From Gigaspora margarita (Eukaryota > Glomeromycota > Glomeromycetes > Diversisporales > Gigasporaceae), in the NCBI GenBank assembly GCA_009809945.1, contig WTPW01000089.1:243673-307672 (forward strand): 64,000 nt of DNA, written 5' to 3'. The position numbers were made by a program, and so were the translations under genes. Positions 12,621 through 25,378 of this stretch are shown piece after piece. Below the pieces are notes generated by a model that saw nothing but the letters and a program-made list of their open reading frames with translations, searched no databases and was not told the origin of the DNA. Numbering within the stretch: position 1 is the first letter of the stretch; every line of letters begins with the position of its first letter.

Positions 12621-13171
12621 TGCTGATATTAGAGAATAGATACTTAATTTAGATTTTTGGTCAAAAATCCAAATTATATATTTATTTTTCAACTTTTAAG
12701 TTAAATAAAAACAATTCTGCTAATTTGATATATATTTAGATACTGACTAAGTTTACTTAGAGAAGTGCAGTAAATTATCTAATTAGGGTTTACAAAGTCT
12801 GTCTCCCTTCCTCTGTGATAAGACTATTGACCAATCAAATTTTATCTTTTATAATATTAAAAAAATTTAAAATGTTTTTGACCCCATATTTGATAACAGT
12901 TGCTATATAGTAAAGTCAAAATTTTACTATGTGAATTGATTAAAATTGCTTAATAAACTTGTACAAAATATCAAAATATCTTATTTTAAAATTTTTATTA
13001 GTATTGAAGAACTTTTTATTATTTGGCTTTTTGATTTTTATATTTGATAAAAAAATTAAAATTTTTTAAAAAATTTATTTGACGAATGTAAAAATTAAAA
13101 GTTAAATAATAAAAACTTAATTAAAAATTTCAGAATATGTTTATTTTGATATTCCAACCAAGTTTACTTAA

Positions 13172-13424
13172 GGCCATTTGAATTTATAATTTCATTTAAC
13201 ATTCCCTTAAGGAGCTTAAGCGTGGTGGGGGAAGGGGGGTCAAATTAAACAAACATATTAAAATTGCAAAAAATAAACACATTATTATTGGTTGACTTAT
13301 AAGCACATGACTTATTGGAATTCAAAAATGAGATGAGCGTTCTGATTGGCCTGTTTAATTCTAGGGGGAGCTCTTAGAGCTGGTGGGGGGAGAACGTTAA
13401 ATGAAATTGTAATTTCAAACAGCC
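13172..13424. mobile_element. PIF/Harbinger-type MITE, copy 1
   Basis: Terminal repeats are GGCCATTTGAATTTATAATT and the inverse of GGCTGTTTGAAATTACAATT. TAA lies at both outer ends (13169-13171 and 13425-13427). Near-identical copies lie at 19117-19370 (reverse) and 33771-34022. The 3-bp TAA duplication and GGCC start fit PIF/Harbinger. Confidence 0.8.
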
Positions 13425-13536
13425 TAACTGATAATTTAACCAATAATTATTGATTGATATAGTAAAATTTAGACTTTACTATATAGCAACTTTTTGTAAA
13501 TTTTTATTATAATAAATACTTCAATATTATTGCCTA

Positions 13537-13966
13537 TTTTACTATAGTGCAAGCCATTTATACTCAACAGTTACACAAGGTGTTTCAATTTTTTAAATGG
13601 TTATAACTTTTTATTTAAGAAGTTTTAAAAAAAATCTGACAGTAACTTTATAGAGCTATATCAGCACTACATATGTGCCAAATATCTTTTCAAAATCTCA
13701 TTACTGTAAAAAGTTTTAGTGATTTGAAAATTGAAATTAAATTTTATATGTAAATTTATAAATTTACATATAAAATTTTAATTTTCAAATTGCTAAAACT
13801 TTTTACATTAATGAGATTTTGAAAAGATATTTGGCATATATGTAGTGCTAATATAGCTCTATAAAGTTACTGGTCAGATTTTTTTAAAACTTCTTAAATA
13901 AAAAGTTATAGCCATTTATAAAATTAAAACATCTTGTGTAACTGTTGAGTATAGATGTCTTGCACC
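13537..13966. repeat. Near-perfect foldback, arms about 210 bp
   Basis: The sequence starting GTGCAAGCCATTTATACTC folds back on itself almost without a loop and ends GAGTATAGATGTCTTGCACC. Comparison with the related element at 63678 shows it was inserted into family P sequence (ctattatac / tatatatatagg). A hAT element sits precisely at its right end. Confidence 0.75.
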
Positions 13967-15076
13967 CAGTATTTAAAATTCAATGTTCTCATGGTTCTCA
14001 ATGAATATTTGAGTTTTTTTAAGAACATTGATATTTAAAAAAAGGTTCTTTTATTTGAGAACATTTTATTTTCTTGAAATGTTCTCAAAGAGAACATTTA
14101 TAAAATTTTTATGTTCTAGATTTCAAAATGTTTATCAATTTGATAATGTAATTTGATTATAACAAATTCTGTATGTATGTATATACTATGTATAGCACAT
14201 ATGTTTAAAGTTGTACAATATGGGTAACAAATAAATATTTAAGAAAATAGCCTTTAAAGGTTTAAAATAAAAATTCATTGGCGATACAGTATGTTTTTAA
14301 TATTGAGAGTATTGTGTAGACTTATATATAGATGATTTGGGTCAAATGATATGCTAATACTAAGCAAGTAAAAAAGACACAAAGTATTTGTTAGTACAAA
14401 GTTTAAATAGTTAAATAACAAAGTAATTGGATCCTAATTTATTGCATTAACCAATAGTAGCATTAGTAAAATATTATAGAAAGGCTTGTTTTACTATGAG
14501 CAAATATAAAAAGCACTTGAAGTTTTAACAAAATTATTAGAAATTAAATAGTATAATACATTGTGTTATATTGAAAAAATACAATAAATTATATACAAAG
14601 TTTAAAAAATTATTAATAGATAAGCATAAATTTAGTATATGAATTGTAAGAATTCTTTATTAAAAATTATTTTATTTACTATACTAAACTATTAGAGCAT
14701 AAGATATTTATTTATAATCTACTTATTTTATTATTAAAAGTTAGATATAACTTTAATTCACAATATGTTAAACTACAAGTGAGTAAGTGCAGTATAAAAA
14801 AAGCTTAATTTTTATTTAGCATACCAAGAATAGTGTAAACTTGATAGTAGAATTAAATATTATATTATTGATTTTATTAATTTGAATTAATTTTGTTGTA
14901 AATTAATAAATAATATATATCAATATTGTTTGAAGCTAATATATACATGAACATTCTTTATAATTAATGTTCAATATATTTAATATATAATGAACACTAA
15001 AAAGTTTTTGAGAACAATAAAAATTTAAATTATGCTCTTTTGAGAACATAACTTTTGATTTGAATTTTAAACACTG
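13967..15076. mobile_element. Non-autonomous hAT element, GAGAACAT family, copy 1
   Basis: Ends are CAGTATTTAAAATTCAA and TTGAATTTTAAACACTG, flanked by a perfect 8-bp duplication cttgcacc (13959-13966, 15077-15084). Both ends carry repeated TGTTCTC/GAGAACA motifs. There is no transposase frame. A 227-bp relative is at 49997-50223. Confidence 0.9.
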
Positions 15077-15399
15077 CTTGCACCATATATATAAATATAG
15101 GATGTGATAAGTTGAGACCCCCTCACCCCAAAAAATTATGTGATTTACTGCACTTCCCTTAGTGCATAAAGTTAGAATTAGTAATGCTACTAAAATTGAT
15201 TTTTGAAAAAGGCCTATTTTGTTTTCATTAATGAAACTTAAAAATTTTTATAAAGAAGAGCAAAAAAAATTTATAATATCAGAAAATTTTTTAAACTGAC
15301 ATTGATCAATATATTACAGTTAATCATTTTATATCAATTAAAAAACAATGTTATATATTGATTAACTAGTTAAAAATTAATATATATCTATAATTGATA

Positions 15400-16770
15400 C
15401 AGTTGACCTCCCATAAGATCACCTCCCCTACAATCACATAATATAAAAACCTCTCTCTATATCACATTTTTGTTAAAGTTAATTTTTACTATGGGCTGGT
15501 ACATAAAGATATGTACCTCAAATAGCTCTAATTAAAATATTTTTTGTACAAATTAATTTTTAATTTTTTTAATTTAATATACTTATTAGGTTACCGGATT
15601 GATAAAAATAAAATTATTTTGATTATTTTATTGATAAAATAAAAAAAAATTTATTAATAGTAACTTTTTTTAAAAATATTTACTATATAATTTACTATAG
15701 TAATTTATATATACGTGTATATAGTAAAAAAATCTGGTTACCTCACTTTAAAGCTTGATTTCTTAACAAACAGTAATTCAATTTTGCTCAAATTTTTACT
15801 ATATCTTTATCATATGCACATTAATGCACTTGCATAGTACAAACTCATAGAACTGCATATTGATTGCAAAATTATTTAAAATGTCTTTTTTTTTAAAAAA
15901 AATTTTTGTTTTTTTTTAAATACATTGAATTGTACATGCTTAATTATTAAAATAAAACAATGTTAAAACAATAAAAATAATATAATAAGTTAGATCAAAC
16001 TCTATTTTATTTGATGCTAAAAAATTTTTAATAATTAATTAAAAAAAATTTTCCTTTGTGTCAAAATTATGAAATTTTTTGAGGTGCATATCTTTTCGCA
16101 CTGCGCCATATTAAACATATAAAAAATACCTCTATAAAAGCACAGTTACTTTAATAAGCACTTTTTTTTTTTATGTTTCCTTCTGGGAAATACCCAGAGG
16201 TGGCGTATGGCCTTCTTTTATTAATTTTTTACTAATGGGACCTGCCTATAATGCAGAGACCCTATATTTGTAGAGATCTACACTAATTTTTTTAACTATT
16301 CTTAACATCCGGAATTTTACCAGAAGTATATCAATTCTACATCCAGAATTTCACTGAAGTATACCTTTTCTATCACAACTGGGAATGACCTAGCTGACCT
16401 TATTTAACCGGAGGATTTAACTGGAACATTTCCTTCAACCAGAATTCCACCAGAAATATCTTGCAACCAGAATTTCGCTGGAAGTCTTGCAACCGTAATT
16501 TCACCAGAAGTATCTGGATTGCAGAGTAGAGGCACACACATGTGGCTGGGCCATCCATACGTGGTCCTGGCAACCTGGTTCAGGTCATCTGTCTCATGAC
16601 CTTGTATAGTTATTTTTTGCTGTTCGTAGGGCTTGAACCGGTGACCTTGCGTTTGAAGCGGCAATTGTCCTGGGAGCGCAACCACTACGCTATCGACCCG
16701 CAGGACAATAAGCACATTTTAAAAAAAGTTTTTAAGTAAAAAAATGTGTGATCTTATAGAAGGTCGACTG
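15400..16770. mobile_element. Tc1/mariner-type element with nested SINE
   Basis: Termini are CAGTTGACCTCCCATAAGAT and the inverse of CAGTCGACCTTCTATAAGAT, with TA at both sides (15398-15399, 16771-16772). Without the SINE at 16162-16706 it is about 0.8 kb and has no transposase, so it is non-autonomous. A one-ended relative lies near 46498. Confidence 0.78.
16162..16706 (-). mobile_element. tRNA-derived SINE, lineage 2, copy 1
   Basis: On the minus strand the head has an A box TAGCGTAGTGG (16682-16692) and a perfect B box GTTCAAGCCC (16629-16638). The poly(A) tail is the T-run at 16162-16172. The 9-bp duplication AATAAGCAC flanks it (16153-16161, 16707-16715). The body contains several near-repeats of GGTGAAATTCTGGTTG. 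It is 545 bp. Confidence 0.85.
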
Positions 16771-16820
16771 TATATATCATTTTTAATATAAATCATTATA
16801 TATCTATAAATTAATTATAA

Positions 16821-17351
16821 GGGGGCATCCATAAATAACGTTATGTACCCCTACATAGTAGCTCTTGACCCCCCTCCTCTACTATATAAAAAAATTTTTA
16901 AAAATCTGTATGTTTATATATAAAATTTTACAAAAAATGAATATATTATGACCCAGTGATCCAATCTGGATGATTTTGGTACCATTCGATTCATCTCTAT
17001 GAGACGAATCCAATGGTACCAAAATCGTTTCATTTGGATGACTGGATCACGTTTTATTAACGAAATATTTTGATTTTATAGTAATTTTATAAGAAAACAT
17101 AATAACCAATAGTATTTCGTTAATAAAACGTGATTTAGTGATCCAAATCAAATGAAATTGGTACCATTCGATTTCTCTCCTCGAGACGATTCGAATGGCA
17201 CCAAAATCATCCAATTTGGACCACTGGATCAAGTTTTAGACAAATTTTTAGAAAAAAATTGTGTTATGTTGGGAGGACCCCCCTACATATTGCAAAATCG
17301 TTATATTTTGGGGACCCCCCCTCAAGTATAACGTAATTTATGGATGCCCCC
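16821..17351. mobile_element. TIR element GGGGGCATCCATAAATAACG, TAA duplication
   Basis: Terminal repeats GGGGGCATCC...GGATGCCCCC are flanked by TAA (16818-16820, 17352-17354), as in PIF/Harbinger MITEs. The interior is itself a long imperfect palindrome centred near 17080, built on TGATCCAA, TGGTACCATTCGA and TTTATTAACGAAATA with their inverses. Confidence 0.72.
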
Positions 17352-17449
17352 TAATCAAATTATTTGGATCGATATATAATGATTAACAGATCTTTAACAA
17401 TCGCATAATCTAGAAATTTTTTTGTGACTATTATTTAATATTACATGTT

Positions 17450-17788
17450 ACAATCCATTAGCAAATTTATATATACAAAATATTTCAAAAAACCTTGCAT
17501 ATTTCAAAATATTTTAGATCTAATATTTTTGAAATATTTTGAATTCTTTTGAATTATTTAGAACTGGGAAACCAAGCTGGATTAGTAGCTCTATAACTTG
17601 GATCACACCAAGAGCAAATTTGATTAATATTTTTAAAATATTTTGATAATTATATTACAAGTTCAGATTAAATCATTGTTTATTTTTTTTTGTTTATAGT
17701 TTAGTTCTTCTATCATTTTTACATTTTTTATTTGTTTTCAGTTTGCTTTTTTTTTGGGTTTATTTCATTTTTTTTTAGTTTTGTTTTG

Positions 17789-17822
<34 letters not shown>

Positions 17823-18750
17823 AAATTTTTTTTTATTTTATTTTTACACTTTACAAAAACACTAACTCTAACTTCTTTGGCACTTTGCAAGAAATTCTGA
17901 CTTTTTAGCACTTTGCACAAGCCAACTCAGCCTTCTGGCATTTGCAAGAACACTTAACTAATTTTTCTAGCAATTTATAAATTTTCAAGAATGCCTCTTT
18001 AGAAAAATAAAGATTTAATTAGTGCTTTATTTATTTTTTTGTTTAATGTTTTTTGTTCTTTGTTTTTGTTTGTGTTTTTTTTTTATTTTTTTATTAATTT
18101 GTTTTATTTTGGCACTTTGTGAGAAAATAAATTAGGCTTTTTCAATATTTTGCAAGCAATCTCAGACTTTTCTGGCATTTTGCAAGAATATATAGGACTT
18201 GATTTTGGCAATTTCTTTTATGAACTCTTACTTTAGAGAAATAAAGATTTGGGGGTTTATTTTTTTATTAAGTTTGTTTAAATTTTCATTTTTTTGATTG
18301 TTTTCTTTTTACTTATTTTTTTAATTTTTATTGTTTTTATTTATTTTAGCACTTTGTGAAACCTTGATTTTACAAGTTCTGAATTGCAAGAACATGAACT
18401 CTTACTTTAGAGAAATAGAAATTTGGGGCTTTATTTATTTTTTTATTTAGTTTGCTTATATTTTTGTTTTTTGTTTGTTTTCTTTTTTTTACTTATTTTT
18501 TAATTTTATTTTATTTTATTTATTTCTGACTTTCTTCAGAACTTTGCAAGAAATCAACCTGATTTTTCTGGCATTTTATGAGAGCACCAACTCTAACTCC
18601 TCTGGTACTTTCAAAAAGTAGTGAATATAAGTAAATATGATAGTTAAAACAAAAAAAGAAAATAATAGCCAACTGCAAGCTAAGGAAAATAAATGTGTTG
18701 GGCTAGTAATTTTATAAAAATAAATGTGATGAAGTGTGAAAGCAGTTTAA
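17450..18750 (-). repeat. Family R repeat, copy 2, reverse orientation
   Basis: T-rich on the plus strand, with repeated CACTTTGCAAGAA units (reverse of the family R marker). It shares the flank sequence AACCAAGCTGGATTAGTAG with 22370-22400. The repeat resumes at 19519 after the inserted TA element. Confidence 0.55.
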
Positions 18751-19518
18751 GGGTAGAGGGTACTATTTTAAAATTATATATAATCTTAATAGTAAATTTT
18801 TTTATATTTAATTTTATGAAAAATTATATTAAATAAACTAATTATAATTCTTAAAACAAGTTTGCAGAGCAGGTTTTTCTGATTCTATTGATAGTAAAAT
18901 TATTAAAATTGGTTAAAAACTTAGCGAAATATATATTTTTAAAGTTTGGGTATTAAAATTTAATAATAAAACTAACTTATAAATTTACACAAATTGACCA
19001 ATCAGAATTAGCAATTTTGTGCAACCCAGAAAAATTTGGGCCAACCCAGAAAAACTTTGTAATATATTCAACTATATTTTTTTAAAATATAATAATAGTT
19101 CAAAATTTTATCATAAAGCTATTCGAAATTACAATTTCGTTTAACGTTCACCTCCCCACCAGCTCTAAGAGCTCCCCTCTAGAATTAAACAGGCCAATCA
19201 GAATGCTTATCTTGTTTTCAGATTCCAATAAGTCACGTGCTTATAAGTCAACCAATAATAATATGTTTATTTTTTGCAATTTTAATATGTTTGTTTAATT
19301 TGACCCTCTCTCCTCACCACGCTTAAGCTCCTTAAGGGAATGTTAAACAAAATTATAAATTCAAACGGCCTAATAGATAATTGTTTTATTTATATTTTGT
19401 AAAATTTTAAAAATTAGTTATAATTTAAAAGTTTTATTAGTAGCATATATCAGTTTTATATGAAATTTTAAAATACCATATAAAACTATATAAAAATAAT
19501 CTATGTACCCTCTACTCT
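18750..19518. mobile_element. TA-flanked TIR element AGGGTAGAGGGTAC, copy 1
   Basis: Ends AGGGTAGAGGGTAC and GTACCCTCTACTCT are flanked by TA (18748-18749, 19519-19520) and interrupt family R (gttta / aaatatt). The element contains the PIF/Harbinger MITE 19117-19370. It is homologous to the host copy at 51293-56131. Confidence 0.7.
19117..19370. mobile_element. PIF/Harbinger-type MITE, copy 2 (reverse)
   Basis: Reverse-orientation copy of the element at 13172, with TAA at both sides (19114-19116, 19371-19373). Confidence 0.8.
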
Positions 19519-19660
19519 TAAAATATTACTATTTTTTTCAATTTTGTTTTTTTCATTATTTTTTTTTGGTTTCATTTTTTTTTGGTTTATTTTTTTTGTA
19601 AAGAATGTATAATAATATAATAAAATATATAATATTGATTAAAAATGTATATTTAATTTA

Positions 19661-20297
19661 AGGGAATAGAAATAGAAATTTGTCACACCTGCTACACATT
19701 ACACCCTGTGATTCGACCAATCAAATTGCTCGATTTTGTAGACAACAAAATTTTTTTAAAACTAAAAATTTTACCAGTAAAATGTAAAAATAAACAAGCG
19801 ATATCAAAGTATATAGTGTAAAATTTTATTCTGAGCAACTTTTCTAAGTTACAAAGATAGATTATTTTAGTAAAAAATGATGTTTTATAAAAAAAACAAA
19901 AATTTCCAACATTAGCACATATAGAACTTTTTTTTACTAATTTAATCTATATTTATGTTTTAAGAATTGTTATACAAAATATTATGCTAAACAACTTTTT
20001 TTAAGTTAAAAAGATAGATTGTATTAGTAAAAAAAAAGTTATATGTGCTAACTTTTGGAATTTTTGTTTTTTCTTATAAAATGTCTTTTTTACTAAGACA
20101 ATTTAGCATTGTAATTTAGAAAAAGTTGTTCAGAATAAAATTTTATGTTATATAGTATGCTATTTAATATATATTTTACACTTTATTAAGTAAAAACTTT
20201 AATTTTTAAAAAAATTTTTTTTTTCTACAAAATCAAGTGATTTGATTGGTTGAACACAGGGTGCAACATGTCACAGGTGGGACAAATTATATTCCCT
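19661..20297. mobile_element. TIR element AGGGAATA, about 640 bp
   Basis: Terminal repeats of about 100 bp run inward from AGGGAATA and its inverse TATTCCCT. They include ACCCTGTGATTCGACCAATC and its diverged inverse near 20250. TA (or TTAA) lies at both borders. The interior is a further imperfect palindrome with a repeated CAACTTTTTCTAAGTTA-like core. Confidence 0.65.
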
Positions 20298-20779
20298 TAA
20301 TTTAAAATATAATGTACAATTATAATAAATAAAAAAATATAAAATTTTATATTAAATTGCAAAACCTTGCAAGAACTTGTAAAAACCTGTAAAATGTTTA
20401 AAAATTTGCAAAAGTATGATTAAGTAAATATAATATTATTAATTGATAAATCATATCAGATTTATATCAATTAATATCTATATCTAATATATATTACATT
20501 AGCAAAAAAATATGCATAAACCTCTATAAGTTTTTATGCAAGTGTAAACTTATGAAAATTTATAATTAGTTCAGAGTATTATGTAGAGGTAATAATTATG
20601 TAATTGTATACTATAGTAATTACAAAGTATTATGCAGGTGTAATAATTACGAACATTTACAGCATAGTGAATTTAAAATATAGTGAAAAAATTACAAATA
20701 TTGAAAACTGGTAAAAACTGGCATAAATCAATGAAATATTATGATCAATTAATAATTATATTCACATAATCATGCTTTT

Positions 20780-22330
20780 TGCAAATTTTTAAATGTTTTA
20801 CAGATTTTTGCAAGTTTTTGCAAGGTTTTGTAGTTTATTATAAAATTATATATATATTTTTTTATACATTATATTTTAAATTTTTAATTAATATTATATA
20901 TTTTTATTATATATTATTATATATTTTTTACAAAAAAATAATAAAAAAAATGATAAAAAAAAATAAAAACCAAAAAAATGAACTAAAAAAAATATCAAAA
21001 AAAATAATAATATTTTAAATACTTTCACACTTTGTCACATTTAATTCTATAAAAATACTAGTCTAACACACTTATTTTTTCCACTTTGCAGTTAGCTATC
21101 ATTTCCTTTTTCATATTCGCTTATATTTGCTACTTCTTGCAAAGTGCTAGAGAAGTTAGAGTTGGTATTTTTTAAAGTGCTAGAAGTCAGATTGTTTTCT
21201 TGCAAAGTTTTGAAGAAAGTTGGAAATAAATAAAATAAAATAAAATTAAAAAATAAGTAAAAAAAAAAACAAACAAAAAACAAAATTGTAAGCAAATTAA
21301 AAAAAAAACAAATGAAGCCCCAAATTTCCTTTTTTTTATATTCGCTTATATTTGCTACTTCTTGCAAAGTGCTAGAGAAGCTAGAGTTGGTATTTTTGTA
21401 TAGTGCTGGAAGTCAGATTATTTTTTTGCAAAGTTTTGAAGAAAGTCAGGAATAAATAAAATAAAATAAAATTAAAAAAATAAGTAAAAAAAATAAACAA
21501 AAAACAAAGCTGTAAGCAAATTAAAAAAAAAATAAACAAAGCCGCAAATTTCTATTTCACGAATTAAGAGTTCATGTTTTTGCAATTCAGAAATTGTCAA
21601 AATTACAGTTTTTGCAAAGTGCCAGAAAATAAAAAAAATAAAAATTAAAGAAATAAATAAAAGAAAAACAACAAAAAAAATAGAAATGTAAGCAAAATAA
21701 ATAAAAAAATGAAAACCCAAATCTCTATTTCTTTAAAGTAGAGTTCATAACAGAAATTGCAGAAATCAAGTTGTATATATTCTTGCAAAGTTCTGAAAAG
21801 TCTGGGTTTGCTTGCAAAGTGTGAAAAGCCTAAATTATTTTTCTTGCAAAGTGCCAGAATAAAATAAATTAATAAAAAAAATAAAAAAAAACAAAAACAA
21901 AAACAAAAAGAACATAAAACATCAAACAAAAAAATAAATAAAGCACTAACTAAACATTTATTTCTTTAAAGAGGCATTTTCTGAAATTTAGAAATTGTTG
22001 GTAAAATCAGTTGTGTGTTCTTGCAAAGTGTCAGAAGCCTGAGTTGGCTTGTGCAAAGTATTGAAAAGTCATTGGATTTTTTGCAAAGTACCAAAAAATT
22101 AGGGTTGGTGTTTTTTGTAAAAATAAAATAAAAAATTAAAAATAATAAATAAAAAAAAAAGACAAAACAAAATAAAACTAAATAAAACAAAACAAAACCA
22201 GAAAAAAAACAAAATAAGAACAAAAAAACAATGTAAAATTGATAGAAGATTTAAATTTTAAACAAAAAAAAATAAACAAAGATCTAATCTGATTTTGTAC
22301 TATGATCATTGAAACATTTCAAACCATTTT
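20780..22330 (+). repeat. Family R repeat, copy 3
   Basis: Same layout as copy 1: the border TTTTACAGATTTTTGCAAG, an A-rich stretch, then at least four units of about 200 bp marked by CTTGCAAAGTGCTAGAGAAG or CTTGCAAAGTGCCAGAA. The array ends in GATCTAATCTGAT. Long Phe/Tyr-rich reverse frames are composition artefacts. Confidence 0.6.
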
Positions 22331-22489
22331 GAAAATATTAGTCAAATGCGCCCTTGTTATGATCCAGGCTACAGATCTACTAATCCAGCTTGGTTTCCTA
22401 GTTCTAAAATATTTTAGAAGTATTTGAAATATTTTAAAAATATTAGATCTAAAATATTTTGAGGTTTTCAAAATATTTTGCAATATTTT

Positions 22490-22700
22490 TTTACACACCG
22501 TAAGAAATTCATAAATTTATATAAAATTTTTATCTAAATTTACAATTTTCTTATGCACCATAAGAAAATCGTAAATTTATGTAAATTTATAAAAAAATTT
22601 TACATAAATTTACAATTTCCTTATGTGCTGTAAGACTTATATAGTTTTATACTAAATCTTATGTAAGTTTACGATTTTCTTATGTGCTGTAAAAACTTGC
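22490..22700. repeat. Cluster of short hairpins around CTTATGTGCTGTAAG
   Basis: Three successive hairpins have arms containing AAATTTACGATTTTCTTATG or its inverse. The unit is about 70 bp. No coding signal. Confidence 0.5.
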
Positions 22701-24006
22701 ACAAGATTATGCATATATATTTTTGCTAATGCAATTACTATCACAATTAGGCCTTCGCATGGACTAGGGCTATCTATGGGTACCCTAAGGGTAGTACAAG
22801 TGATGTAAATTGGATCTGCGCAGTAGGTACAGTGCACATAGATTTAAATTTGTGCGTATATCGGGGCTTCCCGTATATATAACGCGCGTATAAATTTTTT
22901 AATTGTGCATATTTTTGCATTTGTGCGAATAAAAATTTGTTAAATTTGTAACACTGGGTAGTACTATGAGGGCCAGGCTTGGGCAACAAATTACAAGCCC
23001 TAAAGCAGAACAGGGCTAAAAATATAAGCCCCTAGATTATATGGGTAGGACTTGGGTATTGCTACTACCTGGCCCATAGACCCTAGATTAGCCCTTTAAT
23101 ACATTGCACTAGTGTTCTAACCCAGGTTAGATAACCCATATGGGTTAGCCATAGAGTGTTCAGGATTATGATCTAGTAAATGCAAATTATGCATCTGGTA
23201 AATTACAAATTATGTGAATTATACAGATTCCAGAATTAGGGTTAAAAAATTTTGCTGCCCTAATATCAAAATCTGCTATAGTACAAGACAAACATTTATA
23301 ATCAAAAATTTAGTCTATGAAACTTTTTTTATATATTATTATACAAATAATATTGTCAAACTCTAATCTAATTACAAGATCTTATCTCTAATCTAAAAGC
23401 ACAAAATTTTACTAAAAATTTTTGTGTTCTAATTTTGCCCATGTTAAAAATTACAAGTATGCATGTACATATATTATATAGCTTACATTGTACAACCAAT
23501 AGTGTGTTGGCATATAATTGTTATACTAGTGCTATAAAAGTTCTAGTATAATAAATAATTGTTGCTATATTCGGATCTATTAATTTTAAAGTGTAGATGC
23601 TATGATAGTTTAGCCAGCATTATTTACATGATTCTACTCAGAATTAGCCAATGTTAAGAGTATAATATAGGCTAACTTGATATTATATTCTGTGTAACTT
23701 AATCTGTGTAATATCAATTGGCCAATAAAAATTTTTTTATACAAGAGAATAGATAAATTATGCGAGATTATGTGAATTTCTTTAAATTATATGAAATTGT
23801 ATATTTTATAATACTATAAGGTGAATTATGCAAATATTATCCCAACAGGTTATAGGCCAGAAATTGTTATAACCCTAAGTCAAACAGGTCAGGATTAGGG
23901 ATGATCTAAAATAAAATAATAATAAAAAAAAATAAAAATAAAAAAAATAAAAATAATAATAAGCTCATTTGATACATAATCTGTTATATGCTATAATATG
24001 TATTGT
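22700..24006. other. Unresolved repeat-derived region
   Basis: No gene is visible. A GC-richer patch (22830-23160) contains CCAGGCTTGGGC, CTACCTGGCCCATAG and AACCCATATGGGTTA, resembling the short-motif ends of the hAT elements elsewhere, but no matching termini or target duplication were found. The remainder is AT-rich and ends in an A-rich stretch before SINE copy 2. Confidence 0.35.
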
Positions 24007-25279
24007 TTTTTTTTTTTAATATTAAGGTGACCGCTTAGGTACCTTGGCACTTTATTGGTACAAATTGGTTGGCCCAGTTATGAAGACCATGCTGCATATT
24101 ATATTTGTATAATGAGAGTACAACCAGCCACTTACACTTTTGGTATCATTCCACACTAGCTGCCATACCTACAACCCAACTATGGGGTTGCCTATTTAAA
24201 CCCTCTGGCTTCTACCCATGTTCTATTTTCCTTTCAATATACCCCTTTTGGGAGCTAATTACTATATAAGTATTCTGAGGCTTTAGCCAAACACCTTATG
24301 GAGAGTATTTAACCCTGTGGTAAACCTGGTAGAGTAGTACATGTCCCACCCAGGCAGTGTTGTCATAGGACAGCTTTGGACAATGATTTGGACAATTTTG
24401 GTCAATTTTGGACAATTAAATAAAGTAAAATAACTTAAATTTTTATTAAGATAACCTATTTTAATTTTAACTGGAATGTGTTCAGCACCTAAAAAAATAT
24501 ATAGTTATATATTTTTTAGATAGATTTATTAATTATTAAAGCCTGGACAAGCTTTGGACAATCTTGGACATTTGGACAATTTTGGACGTGGACAAGTCAA
24601 AAAAGGCTATGGACAGCCAAAATGTACAACACTGCACCCAGTTATTCACCTACACTTCAGTAGTGGCACCTTCATTGAGCCTTATATAACTACCTACTTT
24701 TGCCCTTGCAAAGTTCACCTTATCCCAGTACACCTGTCCCTTCCTCTTCAAGATATTACTAGTATTTCCAACTACTACTTCATAGGTCCGGAAGGATTGG
24801 TCAGCCCTGGCATTATGATGCCTTATAGTCTCCCTTTCCTTGGTCCATGCTTTCATAACACATGTCCTTTTCCTCTGGTATGACTCTAGCAGCCAGATTG
24901 GTGGACCCCTCTTGCCATAGAGGCTCTTGCCCATTAGCCTTCCTGGTTTTTCTCTATCCAATTCCATTTTTTATGCACTATCAAAAGCTCAGTTAATCTC
25001 CACTCGGATCTTGCCAAGCATGTTCTGTCCTTGCAATGTTCCCAGGATTTTTACACCATATTGGTCATGTCATACATAATTACCTTCACAGCTCCCAATT
25101 TGATTGGTGTGACCCAGGCTACAAATCCTATAACCTAACTTTATGTCGCAGATAGACAGTACAGTAACACAGATATAATTTCCAAAAAACATCTCTAGTG
25201 GGATTCAAACTCATGTACCTTTGTTACTAATTGCTTGAAGGATATCAACCATCCAACTATGCTATGTTGCCACACCCCT
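24007..25279 (-). mobile_element. Long tRNA-derived SINE, copy 2
   Basis: On the minus strand the A box is perfect (TAGCATAGTTGG, 25253-25264) and the B box has one mismatch (GTTTGAATCC, 25201-25210). The poly(A) tail is the T-run at 24007-24018. A 16-bp duplication with one mismatch flanks it (23991-24006, 25280-25295). Net length is about 985 bp after removing the hAT MITE. Confidence 0.82.
24355..24634. mobile_element. Non-autonomous hAT MITE inside SINE copy 2
   Basis: Same family as 9971-10231 (ends CAGTGTTGT and ACAACACTG, TTTGGACAA motifs) but at a different place in the SINE. The octamers cacccagg (24347-24354) and cacccagt (24635-24642) match at 7 of 8. The two insertions are therefore independent. 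Confidence 0.85.
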
Positions 25280-25378
25280 CTATAATATATATTGTATAAA
25301 ATATAAAAAATAATTATTGATATTAAATGTAGTAGTACAAGAAAAAAGCTACAAAGTGTGATCAGTATTCTGACAAAA

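Larger units (their letters stand above)
12761..15157. mobile_element. Family P TIR element, copy 1, with nested insertions
   Basis: Ends are AGAAGTGCAGTAAAT and ATTTACTGCACTTCC, with CTTAG on both sides (12756-12760, 15158-15162). Copies occur at 37928-38509 and 63678 onward. This one holds a PIF/Harbinger MITE, a foldback and a hAT element. The target is a family H hairpin, which continues after 15158. The superfamily is uncertain; 5-bp duplications are seen at two copies. Confidence 0.75.

Noticed and set aside
16404..16715. 103-codon reverse frame
   Set aside because: It spans the SINE head and body, including the A and B boxes; not a protein gene.
21092..22223. Series of Phe/Tyr/Leu-rich reverse frames resembling membrane proteins
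   Set aside because: Produced by the A-rich strand of family R; they change with each repeat unit and contain no non-compositional motif.
24554..24967. Overlapping 109- and 105-codon frames on both strands
   Set aside because: Inside SINE copy 2 and its MITE junction; not conserved in the other copies.
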